64,000 nucleotides of DNA from Bacteroidaceae bacterium (lineage in GTDB: Bacteria; Bacteroidota; Bacteroidia; Bacteroidales; Bacteroidaceae): contig JAGAYF010000040.1 of NCBI GenBank assembly GCA_017940605.1, positions 1 through 64,000 of the forward strand, given 5' to 3'. The notes beneath the pieces are model-generated. The model did not search any database. It saw only the letters and a list, made by a program, of their open reading frames with translations, and had not been told where the DNA came from. Position 1 is the first letter of the stretch, and each line of letters begins with the position of its first letter. Shown here one piece after another: positions 43,958-52,823 of the stretch. A program made the translations under genes and the position numbers.

Positions 43958-44353
43958 TTACAAAAGCGTATTTTCGGGGGTAACGGGAATGTAAGGGCCA
44001 TCCTTGCATTCAAAAATGACAGATCCACTTTCCAATACCTCAATAGTGTGCCACTGGCCCGCGGGAATGTGGCCGCCATAGCGTCCCGACTGCGGAGAAA
44101 GGACGACATCCTGCACAATGTTCCTGTCGTCATCATAAATAAGGACACGCACGCGGCCGCGCAGCACGATATAGGTCTCTGATGTTTGGGGATGGCGGTG
44201 AATGGGCAGCACCGTGCCAGGTTCTACGGCATTGAGCAATCGTTGGCTGGGGGCTTCAAGTTCCTTGTGGAAGTTATAGTTCTTGCGCAAGCGCGGCGAT
44301 TCCTTCGCTTCTTGCGTCACGCGGTTCAGAAGGGTCTCGTCAATCAGTTCCAT
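43958..44353 (-). CDS. WbuC-family cupin protein
   Basis: This is a 131-residue cupin with metal-binding histidines in PIHRHPQTSETYIVLRG and PAGQWHTIEVLESGSVIFECKDGPY. The pattern and length match the WbuC family of cupin-fold metalloproteins, often seen in O-antigen or sugar metabolism loci; its reaction is unknown. It starts 8 bases after araD and is the third gene of the nrdJ-araD-cupin transcript. It converges with the DUF1573 gene, with only 23 bases between. Confidence 0.8.
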   Translation of the reverse strand: MELIDETLLNRVTQEAKESPRLRKNYNFHKELEAPSQRLLNAVEPGTVLPIHRHPQTSETYIVLRGRVRVLIYDDDRNIVQDVVLSPQSGRYGGHIPAGQWHTIEVLESGSVIFECKDGPYIPVTPENTLL

Positions 44354-44361
44354 TGTGTTTA

Positions 44362-45069
44362 TTATTCATCGGCATGGGTCTGGCCATAATAGGCATTGGG
44401 GCCGTGCTTGCGATAGTAGTGCTTGTCCAGGACATATTGGGGCAATGCGGATTCAGGATTCAGCATCAGAGTCTTTATGGCCATTTCGGCCACCTTTTCC
44501 ATTACAACGGCATGGTATACAGAGGTTGCGCCGTCCTTTCCCCATGAGAAAGGGCCGTGGTTGCACACCACGACACCGGGAATGGCCATGGGGTCAATGT
44601 TCCGTTGGCGAAAGGTCTCCACTATCACCCTGCCTGTGTTGATTTCATAGGCTTGCTCCACCTCATGCTGGGTGAGCAGGCGGGTACACGGTATGCCGCC
44701 GTAGAAGTAATCGGCATGGGTCGTGCCGAGCGCGGGAATGTCTCTGCCTGCCTGCGCAAAGGCAACCGCATTCACGGAATGGGTGTGCGTTATGCCGCCA
44801 ACCTGGGGGAACTGGCGGTACAGCTCCAAATGAGTGGGCGTGTCGGATGAAGGACGATAGTCTCCCTCAACGGCCTTGCCCGTCTGGATGTCCACTACCA
44901 CCATGTGTTCGGGCTGCATGACGGCGTAGTCCACCCCCGACGGCTTGATGACCATGTATCTCCTGTCGGGTGTGGCCTCACTCACGTTGCCCCACGTATA
45001 GACGACCAACCCCGATGAGACTAACTCCAGATTGGCCTTGCATACTCGTTCCTTGATTTCTTCCAACAT
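44362..45069 (-). CDS. araD: L-ribulose-5-phosphate 4-epimerase
   Basis: This is a 235-residue zinc-dependent class II aldolase-family enzyme that turns L-ribulose-5-phosphate into D-xylulose-5-phosphate. Marks are TWGNVSEATPDRRYMVIKPSGVDY (in parts), GDYRPSSDTPTHLELYRQFP, the zinc ligands in ITHTHSVNA, and ALGTTHADYFYGGIPCTR. Length matches AraD rather than fuculose aldolase. The other arabinose genes are not in this window. It is placed oddly behind nrdJ, with 39 bases between. Confidence 0.93.
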   Translation of the reverse strand: MLEEIKERVCKANLELVSSGLVVYTWGNVSEATPDRRYMVIKPSGVDYAVMQPEHMVVVDIQTGKAVEGDYRPSSDTPTHLELYRQFPQVGGITHTHSVNAVAFAQAGRDIPALGTTHADYFYGGIPCTRLLTQHEVEQAYEINTGRVIVETFRQRNIDPMAIPGVVVCNHGPFSWGKDGATSVYHAVVMEKVAEMAIKTLMLNPESALPQYVLDKHYYRKHGPNAYYGQTHADE

Positions 45070-45108
45070 GTCTTTCGTACTTTTAGTTTGGACTATCTCC
45101 TGTTTTTC

Positions 45109-47649
45109 CTAACCACAGCGGGAGTTTCCACAGTTTTGGCAGATAAGACATCCCTCCTGGTAGACGAGTGTCTCCTGTCCGCAGTTGGGACACACGCCGG
45201 CTGCATGCGTTCCATCCTTGATGTATTTCTTCAGGGCTCGCTCCACACCCGTTTTCCAAGTATTGATATTGTCATCACCCAACTGGAGAGAACTTACCAA
45301 CTTAATGACTCGGTCGACCGGCATGCGGTATCGCAATACGCCCGATATGAGCTTGGCGTAGTTCCAATATTCCTTGTTAAACTTTTCGGAAAGCCCCTCA
45401 ACGGTCGTCTTGTACCCTCGCTTGTTCTCAAACTGAAAATCGTAGCGTTTTGTCCCGTCGGGATTGGTCTGTTTTATGATGCGGCCCTTGGTCACAGACT
45501 TGGGGAGTACGATTCCCTCGTCATCGTCCTGCAATCCAGTAAAGATTTCGTAGGGATATCCGTTGAGAAGCCCCACAAAGGCAACCCATTTGTCCTTGTT
45601 GTTCTGGAAACGTACCACATCGCACTCCAATATTTGCGGCCGCGTTTCAGTTACCTCGGGCTGGGCGCACGGAACTTGGGTCTTCTTATCGTCTTTCTTC
45701 ACGTCGACCAGCACGCCGGTGCGACTGCCGTCACGGTAGATGGTACAGCCCTTGCATCCGCTGCGCCAAGCCTCCATATAAATATCGTTGACCATTTCCT
45801 CACTGACATCAGCAGGCAGATTGACCGTCACGCTGATAGAATGGTCTACCCACTGCTGGATAGCTCCTTGCATGCGTACTTTGCGCACCCAGTCCACGTC
45901 ATTGGCAGTCGCCCCCTTGTAGGGAGACTTTGCGATGAATTCCTCCATCTCCTCAGGCGTGTACTCACGGGCGGTGTCGATGCCGTTGGCTTGCATCCAG
46001 ACCTTAAATTTATGATGGCAGACTACGTATTCCTCAAATGCATCACCTGCTTCATTGAGTACGCCGGTCCGTGCCTCCGTATCGCCAGTGTTTATGCGGC
46101 GACGACGGCAATACATGACCTTAAACACGGGCTCGATGCCACTGGTCGTCTGGGTCATCAGGCTGGTCGTTCCCGTAGGGGCGATGGTGAGGCAAGCTAT
46201 GTTGCGTCGGCCGTACTTCTGCATGTCATCATACAATTGAGCATCGGCTTCCTTGATTCTTTCTATGAATGGATTGTTCTTCTCGCGCCGTGCGTCATAC
46301 AATGGGAATGCACCGCGTTCCTGTGCCAGTTGCACCGACGAGCGGTAGGCCGCAAGGGCAAGCGTCTTCTGGACTTGCACAGCAAAAGCGGTGGCCTCGT
46401 CTGACCCATAAAGCAGCCCCATGGCCGCCAGCATATCACCCTCCGCCGTAATGCCCAAGCCCGTGCGACGTCCCTGTTGACACTTCACGTCAATCTTTTC
46501 CCACAACTGCCGTTCGGTGCGCTTCACCTCAGGATTCTGCGGATCTTGGTCTATCTTGGCAAGAATGGTCTGAATCTTCTCACGCTCCAGATCAATAATA
46601 TCGTCCATGATCCGCTGGGCCATCTGCACATGGTGGCTGAAAAGCTCAAAATTGAACTTGGCATAGGGCGTGAAAGGATTTTCCACGTAAGAATACAGAT
46701 TCAGCGCCATCAACCGACAGCTATCGTATGGACAGAGAGGTATCTCGCCGCAAGGGTTGGTACTTACCGTCCCGAACCCCGCATCGGCATAGCAATCGGG
46801 GATACTTTCACGCAGTATTGTGTCCCAGAACAGGACACCTGGTTCGGCCGACTGCCATGCGTTGTGAATAATTTTTCGCCACAGCACGGCAGCGTCCGTT
46901 TCGGTCGAAAGCTCAGGACGGACGGCATCCACGGGAAACTGCTGCACGTAGTTTTTCCCCTCCACAACGGCCCGCATGAAAGCATCATCAACCCTTACAG
47001 AGACATTTGCCCCCGTGATACGTCCCTCCTGCAGTTTTGCATCCACGAATGCCTCGGCCTCGGGGTGGCGCACGCTGATGGACAGCATCAGTGCTCCGCG
47101 CCGTCCATCCTGGGCCACTTCGCGCGTAGAGTTGCTATAACGCTCCATGTAGGGTACGATGCCTGTACTCCTGAGCGCTGAGTTATGGACAGGCAATCCC
47201 TTGGGGCGCAGTTGTGACAGGTCGTGTCCCACGCCGCCACGCCGTTTCATAAGTTGAACTTGTTCCTCGTCCAGTTTCATGATAGCCCCATAGGAGTCAG
47301 CATCGTCCTCGATACCTATAACGAAACAGTTGGACAACGAAGCTACCTGGTAATCATTACCTATGCCAGCCATGGGGCTACCCGCCGGTATGACGTAGCG
47401 GAAATGGTCGAGCAGACCAAAGATAGCATTCTCGTCCAAAGGATGTGGATAGCGTGCCTCGGCGCGCCCCAACTCGCGAGCCAGACGATGATGCATATCG
47501 GAGGGCGTAATCTCATACAGGTTGCCTTGTGAATCCTTGAGTGCATACTTGTCCAGCCAGACCCGGGCAGCCAGTTCGTCACCTTCAAAGTAGTTCAGCG
47601 AGGCCTTATAGGCCTCATCCTGCGTATAGGGTTGCCTGCTTGCGTTCAT
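45109..47649 (-). CDS. nrdJ: Adenosylcobalamin-dependent (class II) ribonucleotide reductase
   Basis: This is an 846-residue enzyme that reduces ribonucleotides to deoxyribonucleotides using adenosylcobalamin as radical source, so it works with or without oxygen. Marks are GSPMAGIGNDYQVASLSNCFVIG, RRGGVGHDLSQLRPKG, STNPCGEIPLCPYDSCRL and TIAPTGTTSLM (quoted in parts). The C-terminus has a cysteine-rich zinc-binding tail (VCPNCGQETLVYQEG and CQNCGNSRCG) typical of the long NrdJ form that regenerates the active-site thiols. No cobalamin riboswitch was recognised upstream. First gene of a transcript that also reads araD and the cupin. Confidence 0.95.
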   Translation of the reverse strand: MNASRQPYTQDEAYKASLNYFEGDELAARVWLDKYALKDSQGNLYEITPSDMHHRLARELGRAEARYPHPLDENAIFGLLDHFRYVIPAGSPMAGIGNDYQVASLSNCFVIGIEDDADSYGAIMKLDEEQVQLMKRRGGVGHDLSQLRPKGLPVHNSALRSTGIVPYMERYSNSTREVAQDGRRGALMLSISVRHPEAEAFVDAKLQEGRITGANVSVRVDDAFMRAVVEGKNYVQQFPVDAVRPELSTETDAAVLWRKIIHNAWQSAEPGVLFWDTILRESIPDCYADAGFGTVSTNPCGEIPLCPYDSCRLMALNLYSYVENPFTPYAKFNFELFSHHVQMAQRIMDDIIDLEREKIQTILAKIDQDPQNPEVKRTERQLWEKIDVKCQQGRRTGLGITAEGDMLAAMGLLYGSDEATAFAVQVQKTLALAAYRSSVQLAQERGAFPLYDARREKNNPFIERIKEADAQLYDDMQKYGRRNIACLTIAPTGTTSLMTQTTSGIEPVFKVMYCRRRRINTGDTEARTGVLNEAGDAFEEYVVCHHKFKVWMQANGIDTAREYTPEEMEEFIAKSPYKGATANDVDWVRKVRMQGAIQQWVDHSISVTVNLPADVSEEMVNDIYMEAWRSGCKGCTIYRDGSRTGVLVDVKKDDKKTQVPCAQPEVTETRPQILECDVVRFQNNKDKWVAFVGLLNGYPYEIFTGLQDDDEGIVLPKSVTKGRIIKQTNPDGTKRYDFQFENKRGYKTTVEGLSEKFNKEYWNYAKLISGVLRYRMPVDRVIKLVSSLQLGDDNINTWKTGVERALKKYIKDGTHAAGVCPNCGQETLVYQEGCLICQNCGNSRCG

Positions 47650-47676
47650 TCAGTATTCTTCTTTTAAAAACTTACG

Positions 47677-47728
47677 CAAATTTACGTCACTTTTTTCATA
47701 TACCCACATAAGTGGGCAGATAAATTTG
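47677..47728. promoter_or_regulatory. nrdJ promoter region with inverted repeat and opposing -7 element
   Basis: TAAATTTG on the minus strand (47677-47684) lies 28 bases before nrdJ. CCCAC and GTGGG (47703-47716) form a small inverted repeat, in the region upstream of that promoter. A second TAAATTTG faces the other way on the plus strand (47721-47728) with no gene before prfA, which has its own promoter; it might start a short untranslated RNA or be coincidental. No NrdR-type box was seen. Confidence 0.4.
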
Positions 47729-47856
47729 CAAAAAGCATGTTACGTGGGAAGTTCTTAACAACGGCGAGAGAGTTACCACATTGGAATTAAAGGACAGCCG
47801 CTCCCTGCAAAACACACCCCAAATATCACCCTACAGGCGGAATTTCGCCCGCCAGG

Positions 47857-47888
47857 TTTGGCCGTCAATAGGGTATTTTGTACTTTTG
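47857..47888 (+). promoter_or_regulatory. prfA promoter
   Basis: TTTG (47857-47860), a 20-base spacer and TACTTTTG (47881-47888) match the Bacteroidetes consensus, 35 bases before the prfA start at 47923. The longer open frame from 47878 overlaps this element and is rejected. Confidence 0.75.
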
Positions 47889-47922
47889 CGGTACAAAACA
47901 AGACTTTTCACCCCACAAACAC

Positions 47923-49035
47923 ATGGCCGAAGAGACATCCCTGATAGAAAAACTGGAAGCGCTGCACAGCCGATTCACCGAGGTAAGCACGCTTATTGCC
48001 GACCCCGCCGTCATTGCTGATCAGTCCCGATACGTAAAGCTCACCAAAGAATACAAGGATCTGCAAAAGATTGATAACGCCCGCAAGCAGTACAGACAGT
48101 TGCTGGACACCCTGCAGGAAAGCAAGCAGATACTCCTTAACGAAAGCGACCCCGAGTTGAAGGAGATGGCGCGCGAGGAACTGGCCGAGGCTGAAGCCAC
48201 CCTGCCCGGACTGGAGGAACAAATCAAGTTCCTGCTCATACCACAAGATCCCGAGGACGACAAGAACGCCATCCTGGAAATACGCGCCGGTACAGGCGGC
48301 GACGAGGCAGCCCTCTTTGCGGGCGACCTATTTAAAATGTACAGCAAGTTCATCGAGACGCGCGGCTGGTCCATGCAGATATCGAGCTTCACGCCAGGCG
48401 CAGTAGGCGGATTCAAGGAAATTATCTGCTCCGTCACGGGCGAAGGCATCTACGGAGTGCTGAAGTACGAGAGCGGCGTACATCGCGTACAGCGCGTACC
48501 CGCCACCGAGACCCAGGGCCGACTGCACACCAGCGCAGCGACAGTAGCCGTCCTGCCTGAAGCCGACGCATTTGAGGTACACATCAACGAGGGGGAAATC
48601 AAATGGGACACCTTCCGTTCGAGCGGCGCAGGCGGACAGAACGTCAACAAGGTGGAAAGCGGCGTGCGCCTGCGGTACAATTGGAAAAACCCCATCAGCG
48701 GCCAGACGGAGGAAATACTCATAGAATGCACCGAGACACGCGACCAGCCAAAAAACAAGGAGCGCGCCTTGGCGCGACTGCGTACGTTCATCTACGACAA
48801 GGAACACCAGAAGTACGTCGACGACATAGCCAACCGGCGCAAGACGTTGGTCAGCACCGGCGACCGCAGTGCCAAGATACGCACCTACAACTATCCACAG
48901 GGACGCGTCACCGACCACCGCATCAGCTACACCATGTACAACCTTCCGGCCTTCATGGGCGGTGACATACAGGACCTCATAGACCACCTGACCGTGGCCG
49001 AAAATACCGAGCGCATGAAGGAAACGGAACTCTAG
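47923..49035 (+). CDS. prfA: Peptide chain release factor 1
   Basis: This is a 370-residue class I release factor that ends translation at UAA and UAG. The catalytic GGQ is in FRSSGAGGQNVNKVESGVRL (in parts), preceded by the release-factor domain with VHRVQRVPATETQGRLHTSAATV. The codon-recognition loop should contain a PxT-type motif; VPATETQGR is the visible neighbourhood of the family pattern. Length is standard. It leads a plus-strand series with the methyltransferase and HD genes, with 54 and 43 bases between. Confidence 0.95.
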   Translation: MAEETSLIEKLEALHSRFTEVSTLIADPAVIADQSRYVKLTKEYKDLQKIDNARKQYRQLLDTLQESKQILLNESDPELKEMAREELAEAEATLPGLEEQIKFLLIPQDPEDDKNAILEIRAGTGGDEAALFAGDLFKMYSKFIETRGWSMQISSFTPGAVGGFKEIICSVTGEGIYGVLKYESGVHRVQRVPATETQGRLHTSAATVAVLPEADAFEVHINEGEIKWDTFRSSGAGGQNVNKVESGVRLRYNWKNPISGQTEEILIECTETRDQPKNKERALARLRTFIYDKEHQKYVDDIANRRKTLVSTGDRSAKIRTYNYPQGRVTDHRISYTMYNLPAFMGGDIQDLIDHLTVAENTERMKETEL

Positions 49036-49089
49036 CACTCCCCATCCGGCACAACGCCGCCGGCACAGCAACGCAGTAAAGACTACCCC

Positions 49090-50046
49090 ATGGACACCGG
49101 CACGCCAGCAACACGCAACCGCACCATCACGCTCACCGACACGGAGCGCAGCGAACTGCGTCCCCAGTTACTCGACACGGAACGGCTCAAGGCAGGACAC
49201 CCATGGGAAGACACCATCATATGGGGCGACGCATTGGATGCGCTCAGCATCCTGCCCGACGCATGCGCCCACCTCATCATAGCCGACCCTCCCTACAACA
49301 TCACGCGTCGGTATGGGAGTACTCCTTTCCGTGCATTGAACCGCCAGGCATACAAAGCTTTCCTGCAGTCATGGCTGCCCGCGCTGTGTCGCAAGCTGCG
49401 AAAGGACGGCAGCCTGTACTTGTGCGGCGACTGGCACAACAGCGCACAGCTGCAGGAAGTACTGGAGCAGGAACTCACCATCCTCAACCGCATCACCTGG
49501 CAACGCGAGAAAGGACGCGGGGCGCAGCGCAACTGGAAGAACAGCATGGAAGACATCTGGTTTGCCGTAAAGGACACCCGCGACTACCATTTCAACCTCA
49601 ATGCCGTCAAGACGCGGCGCATCGTGAGGGCTCCCTACCGCGAGAACGGTCTTCCCAAGGACTGGCAGCAGCAACCCGACGGGACGATGGTCAGGGAGAC
49701 ATGCCCCTCCAACTTCTGGGACGACATCAGCATTCCTTTCTGGTCCATGCCCGAGAACACGCCCCATCCCACCCAAAAACCCGAAAAACTGATTGCCAAA
49801 CTCATTCTCGCCTCGAGCCGCGAGGGCGACCTTGTGTTGGATCCGTTCATGGGAAGCGGTACGACGGCCGTCGTAGCCAAGAAGCTGGGCCGCCGCTTCT
49901 GTTGCATTGAGCGCGAGGAAGAGTATTGCCTTATGGCAGCCAAACGACTGCGAATAGCCGACTGTGACAAGAGCATACAAGGCTACACCAACGGCATCTT
50001 CTGGGAGCGCAACAGCCTGCCGCTGCAGCGCAAGAAAAAGCCATAA
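49090..50046 (+). CDS. Beta-class DNA methyltransferase (N4/N6 type), solitary
   Basis: This is a 318-residue DNA methyltransferase. Motif IV DPPY is at residues 66-69 (LIIADPPYNITRRYG) and motif I FxGxG is near the C-terminus at 253-257 (DPFMGSGTTAVVAKKLGRRF), the order of the beta class, which includes adenine-N6 and cytosine-N4 enzymes. THPTQKPEKLI-like TPHPTQKPEKLI is the usual motif before motif I. No restriction endonuclease is next to it; neighbours are prfA and an HD hydrolase. It may be an orphan regulatory or protective enzyme. The target sequence cannot be inferred. Confidence 0.9.
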   Translation: MDTGTPATRNRTITLTDTERSELRPQLLDTERLKAGHPWEDTIIWGDALDALSILPDACAHLIIADPPYNITRRYGSTPFRALNRQAYKAFLQSWLPALCRKLRKDGSLYLCGDWHNSAQLQEVLEQELTILNRITWQREKGRGAQRNWKNSMEDIWFAVKDTRDYHFNLNAVKTRRIVRAPYRENGLPKDWQQQPDGTMVRETCPSNFWDDISIPFWSMPENTPHPTQKPEKLIAKLILASSREGDLVLDPFMGSGTTAVVAKKLGRRFCCIEREEEYCLMAAKRLRIADCDKSIQGYTNGIFWERNSLPLQRKKKP

Positions 50047-50089
50047 GGCTCTCACCCCCCTACATCAACCCCATTTCAATCCCTGCCCC

Positions 50090-51331
50090 ATGCCCATCAT
50101 CATCAACGACCCCGTACACGGATTCATCGAACTGCCCGACGGAATGCTCAGCCAACTGGCCAGGCATCGCGTCCTGTTCCGCCTGAGCCGCATACACCAG
50201 TTAGGACCGACCAGCTACGTCTACCCGGGCGGCCGCCACACAAGGTTTGAGCACAGCATAGGCGCATACCACCTGGCGCATCTGGCGGTCGAGAGCCTGC
50301 GCAGCAAGGGCATACACATCGGCAGCGAGGATGCCGAGGCAGTGGAAGCAGCCATGCTCCTGCACGACATAGGGCACGGCCCGATGAGCCATGCGCTGGA
50401 GGGCCTGTTTGCAGAAGGCATCAGCCACGAGGACATCACACTCCTGCTGACCGAGCGACTCAACGCCGAAATGGGCGGCCGGCTCAGCATGGCACTGAGC
50501 ATCCTGCGCAGGGAACACCCCCTGGAGTACCTGAACGAACTGGTTCAAAGCCAGCTGGACATGGACAGAATAGACTACCTGTGCCGCGACAGCTTCTTCA
50601 CCGGCGTGCGCGAGGGCAGCATTGGTGCGGCCCGCATCATCAAGATGCTGCACGTGGCCCAGGACCGCCTCATGGTGGAGTGGAAAGGCATCTACACCAT
50701 CGAAAACTACCTCATGGCCCGCAGGCTCATGTATTGGCAGGTCTACCTGCACAAGACGGCCGTGGCAGCACAGGAACTGCTGTGCATGGCCGTAAGGCGC
50801 GCACGCCAACTGGCCCACCAGGGCCGGAAAGTGCCGGCCTCGCCAGCACTGTCGTATTTCCTCGGCCAACGGGTGGACAGGACACACATGCAGAACCACC
50901 CCGAGTGGCTGGATAACTTTGTTGCCCTGGACGATAATGACCTTGAGTGCGCACTGAAGCAATGGATGTCCCATGAGGACAAGACCCTCAGCCTGTTGGC
51001 AAAAAACTACGTACGCCGCAACCTGTACAAGGTGGCCGAAACCGCCCTGCCCGTACCTCCCGACGCGCTGCAGGCCATGCGCCGCCACATGGGGCGCGCA
51101 CTCGGCATTGGCGAGGAAGAGGCAGCCTACTTTGTGCGTACCCACCAGGTGAGGCAGACCCTCTATTCGTCAAAGGACGACCACATATTCATCCTGCAAA
51201 AGGACGGAAGCGTCAGGGATATCAGCGAACTGTCGGAACTGTTGAGTTCCGAACTGGTTGACAAGGTGTGCAGCAGGAACTTCCTGTTCTATCAGCGCGA
51301 CGTTGAGGGATTCCAGCCGTTCCTTACCTGA
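50090..51331 (+). CDS. HD-domain phosphohydrolase (dNTPase/SAMHD-like)
   Basis: This is a 413-residue protein starting at 50090 (MPIIINDPVHGFIELP); the longer frame crosses the methyltransferase end. The HD metal site is spread over RHTRFEHSIGAYHLAH, AAMLLHDIGHGPMSHALEG and a late aspartate in QLDMDRIDYLCRDS, the arrangement of the dGTPase/SAMHD1-like branch. Such enzymes remove triphosphate from dNTPs; the actual substrate is unknown. In related Bacteroidales this gene stands before lpxD, as here. Confidence 0.88.
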   Translation: MPIIINDPVHGFIELPDGMLSQLARHRVLFRLSRIHQLGPTSYVYPGGRHTRFEHSIGAYHLAHLAVESLRSKGIHIGSEDAEAVEAAMLLHDIGHGPMSHALEGLFAEGISHEDITLLLTERLNAEMGGRLSMALSILRREHPLEYLNELVQSQLDMDRIDYLCRDSFFTGVREGSIGAARIIKMLHVAQDRLMVEWKGIYTIENYLMARRLMYWQVYLHKTAVAAQELLCMAVRRARQLAHQGRKVPASPALSYFLGQRVDRTHMQNHPEWLDNFVALDDNDLECALKQWMSHEDKTLSLLAKNYVRRNLYKVAETALPVPPDALQAMRRHMGRALGIGEEEAAYFVRTHQVRQTLYSSKDDHIFILQKDGSVRDISELSELLSSELVDKVCSRNFLFYQRDVEGFQPFLT

Positions 51332-51430
51332 TTTCAGCACCCCCGACCTTCATCTTTCCTCATCCAGCCGGCCCAGGACACGGGTCGGCAGGCATAGCTT
51401 GGTGACCCTGCGGCCTCAAAGCCCACGAAC

Positions 51431-51508
51431 AAGGCGTGAAAGGCCGTCGTATGCGGCCTGAAAATTTCTGAACAAGGCGCAAAAGTTCCACATATAAGGC
51501 GTAAAAAC
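51431..51508 (+). repeat. Dispersed four-box intergenic element, copy E
   Basis: Boxes AAGGCGTGAAAG (51431), GCGGCCTGAAAA (51453), AAGGCGCAAAAG (51474) and AAGGCGTAAAAA (51496) are spaced 22, 21 and 22 bases. It lies between the HD gene and lpxD, both on the plus strand. The rest of the 439-base gap 51332-51770 has no gene. Confidence 0.85.
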
Positions 51509-51740
51509 AGGTTTCACCCCGACGGCTCATCCTCACCCGCCCCCGAAATGCCCCGCGTACGGCATTGCCAACCCCGTTTTTGCCACTGAGCATTTGTTCT
51601 GTGCGCTTTCGGGCCTCCCTGTCGGGAACGACACGCTCCCTGACGAATCAGACGGATTCGGAATTCTTTATGGCACAAAGACTTACAGTACACAAGAACA
51701 AATTATTCACAAAAAACATGGGCATGTCCGTTTTTTTTAC

Positions 51741-51748
51741 GATATTTG
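51741..51748 (+). promoter_or_regulatory. Weak -7 element before lpxD
   Basis: GATATTTG differs from TAnnTTTG at the first base(s) and lies 22 bases before the lpxD start at 51771. The T-rich run upstream (51731-51738) is consistent with a promoter, but the match is poor. Confidence 0.3.
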
Positions 51749-51770
51749 CAGGATAAAAGTACACTCACAA

Positions 51771-52820
51771 ATGGAATTTACTGCGCAAATGATAGCCCAG
51801 CAAGTGGGCGGCACTATAGAAGGCGATCCTGAAGCCAAGATATCAACTTTCAGCAAGATAGAAGAAGGGACAGAAGGGGCAATCACTTTTTTGGCCAACC
51901 CAAAATATGAGCATTACCTCTATGAGACAAAAGCCAGCATCGTCCTGGTCAACCAAGACTTTCAGCCCTCACAGCCCGTAGCGGCCACGCTCATCCGCGT
52001 GCCCAACGCCTATGAGTGCATTGCCAAGCTGCTGCAACTGTACGAGCAGAGCAAGCCCAAGCACGAGGGCATATCGCCGTTGGCCTATGTAGCCCCTACC
52101 GCCAAGTTGGGCAAGAATGTGTTCCTGGCCCCGTTCGTCGCCATTGGCGACGGAGCAGAGGTGGGCGACAATGCGCAGCTGCATCCCCACGCCACGGTGG
52201 GAGCCCATGCCAAGATTGGGGAGGGGACTATCATGTATTCCAACGCAGTGGTGTACCACGACTGCATCGTAGGCAGGCACTGCATCCTGCACGCAGGGAG
52301 CGTCATCGGTGCCGACGGCTTCGGCTTTGCCCCGACGGCCGACGGATATGAAAAAATACCCCAACTGGGCATCGTCACCCTGGAGGACGATGTCGAAGTC
52401 GGGGCGAACACCTGCATAGACCGCTCCACCATGGGCACGACGGTCATCAAGAAAGGCGTCAAGCTGGACAACCTGGTGCAGGTGGCCCACAACGTGGTCG
52501 TGGGCGAGAACACCGTCATGAGCGCCCAATGCGGCGTGGCCGGCAGCACCAAGATAGGCAGTTGGTGCATGTTTGGCGGCCAGGTTGGCATTGCAGGGCA
52601 CGCCACCATAGCTGACCGCACCCACAGCGGAGCGCAGGCAGGCATTGCGGGAAGCGTCATCAAGGAGGGACAGACCATCATAGGAAGTCCGGCCATTGAC
52701 GCACGCAAGTTTGCACGCAGCAACGCCGTCTTCCGCAACCTGCCCGAAATGTTCAGCGAGCTCAACGCCCTGCGGAAAGAAGTAGAACAACTCAAGAAAC
52801 AACTCAACCAAGAAAAATAA
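51771..52820 (+). CDS. lpxD: UDP-3-O-(3-hydroxyacyl)glucosamine N-acyltransferase
   Basis: This is a 349-residue left-handed beta-helix acyltransferase that adds the second hydroxyacyl chain in lipid A synthesis. The start is 51771 ([22 protein letters not shown]); upstream frame is not supported. The N-terminal LpxD domain has [22 protein letters not shown], then hexapeptide repeats such as [45 protein letters not shown]-like [11 protein letters not shown] and [20 protein letters not shown] hold the catalytic histidine region. It leads the lpx cluster, 3 bases before lpxC-fabZ. Confidence 0.96.
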   Translation: MEFTAQMIAQQVGGTIEGDPEAKISTFSKIEEGTEGAITFLANPKYEHYLYETKASIVLVNQDFQPSQPVAATLIRVPNAYECIAKLLQLYEQSKPKHEGISPLAYVAPTAKLGKNVFLAPFVAIGDGAEVGDNAQLHPHATVGAHAKIGEGTIMYSNAVVYHDCIVGRHCILHAGSVIGADGFGFAPTADGYEKIPQLGIVTLEDDVEVGANTCIDRSTMGTTVIKKGVKLDNLVQVAHNVVVGENTVMSAQCGVAGSTKIGSWCMFGGQVGIAGHATIADRTHSGAQAGIAGSVIKEGQTIIGSPAIDARKFARSNAVFRNLPEMFSELNALRKEVEQLKKQLNQEK

Positions 52821-52823
52821 CTC

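Noticed and set aside
47650..47780. Cobalamin riboswitch before the B12-dependent reductase gene
   Set aside because: The leader is only about 30 bases from the -7 element to the start, too short, and no B12-box pattern was seen.
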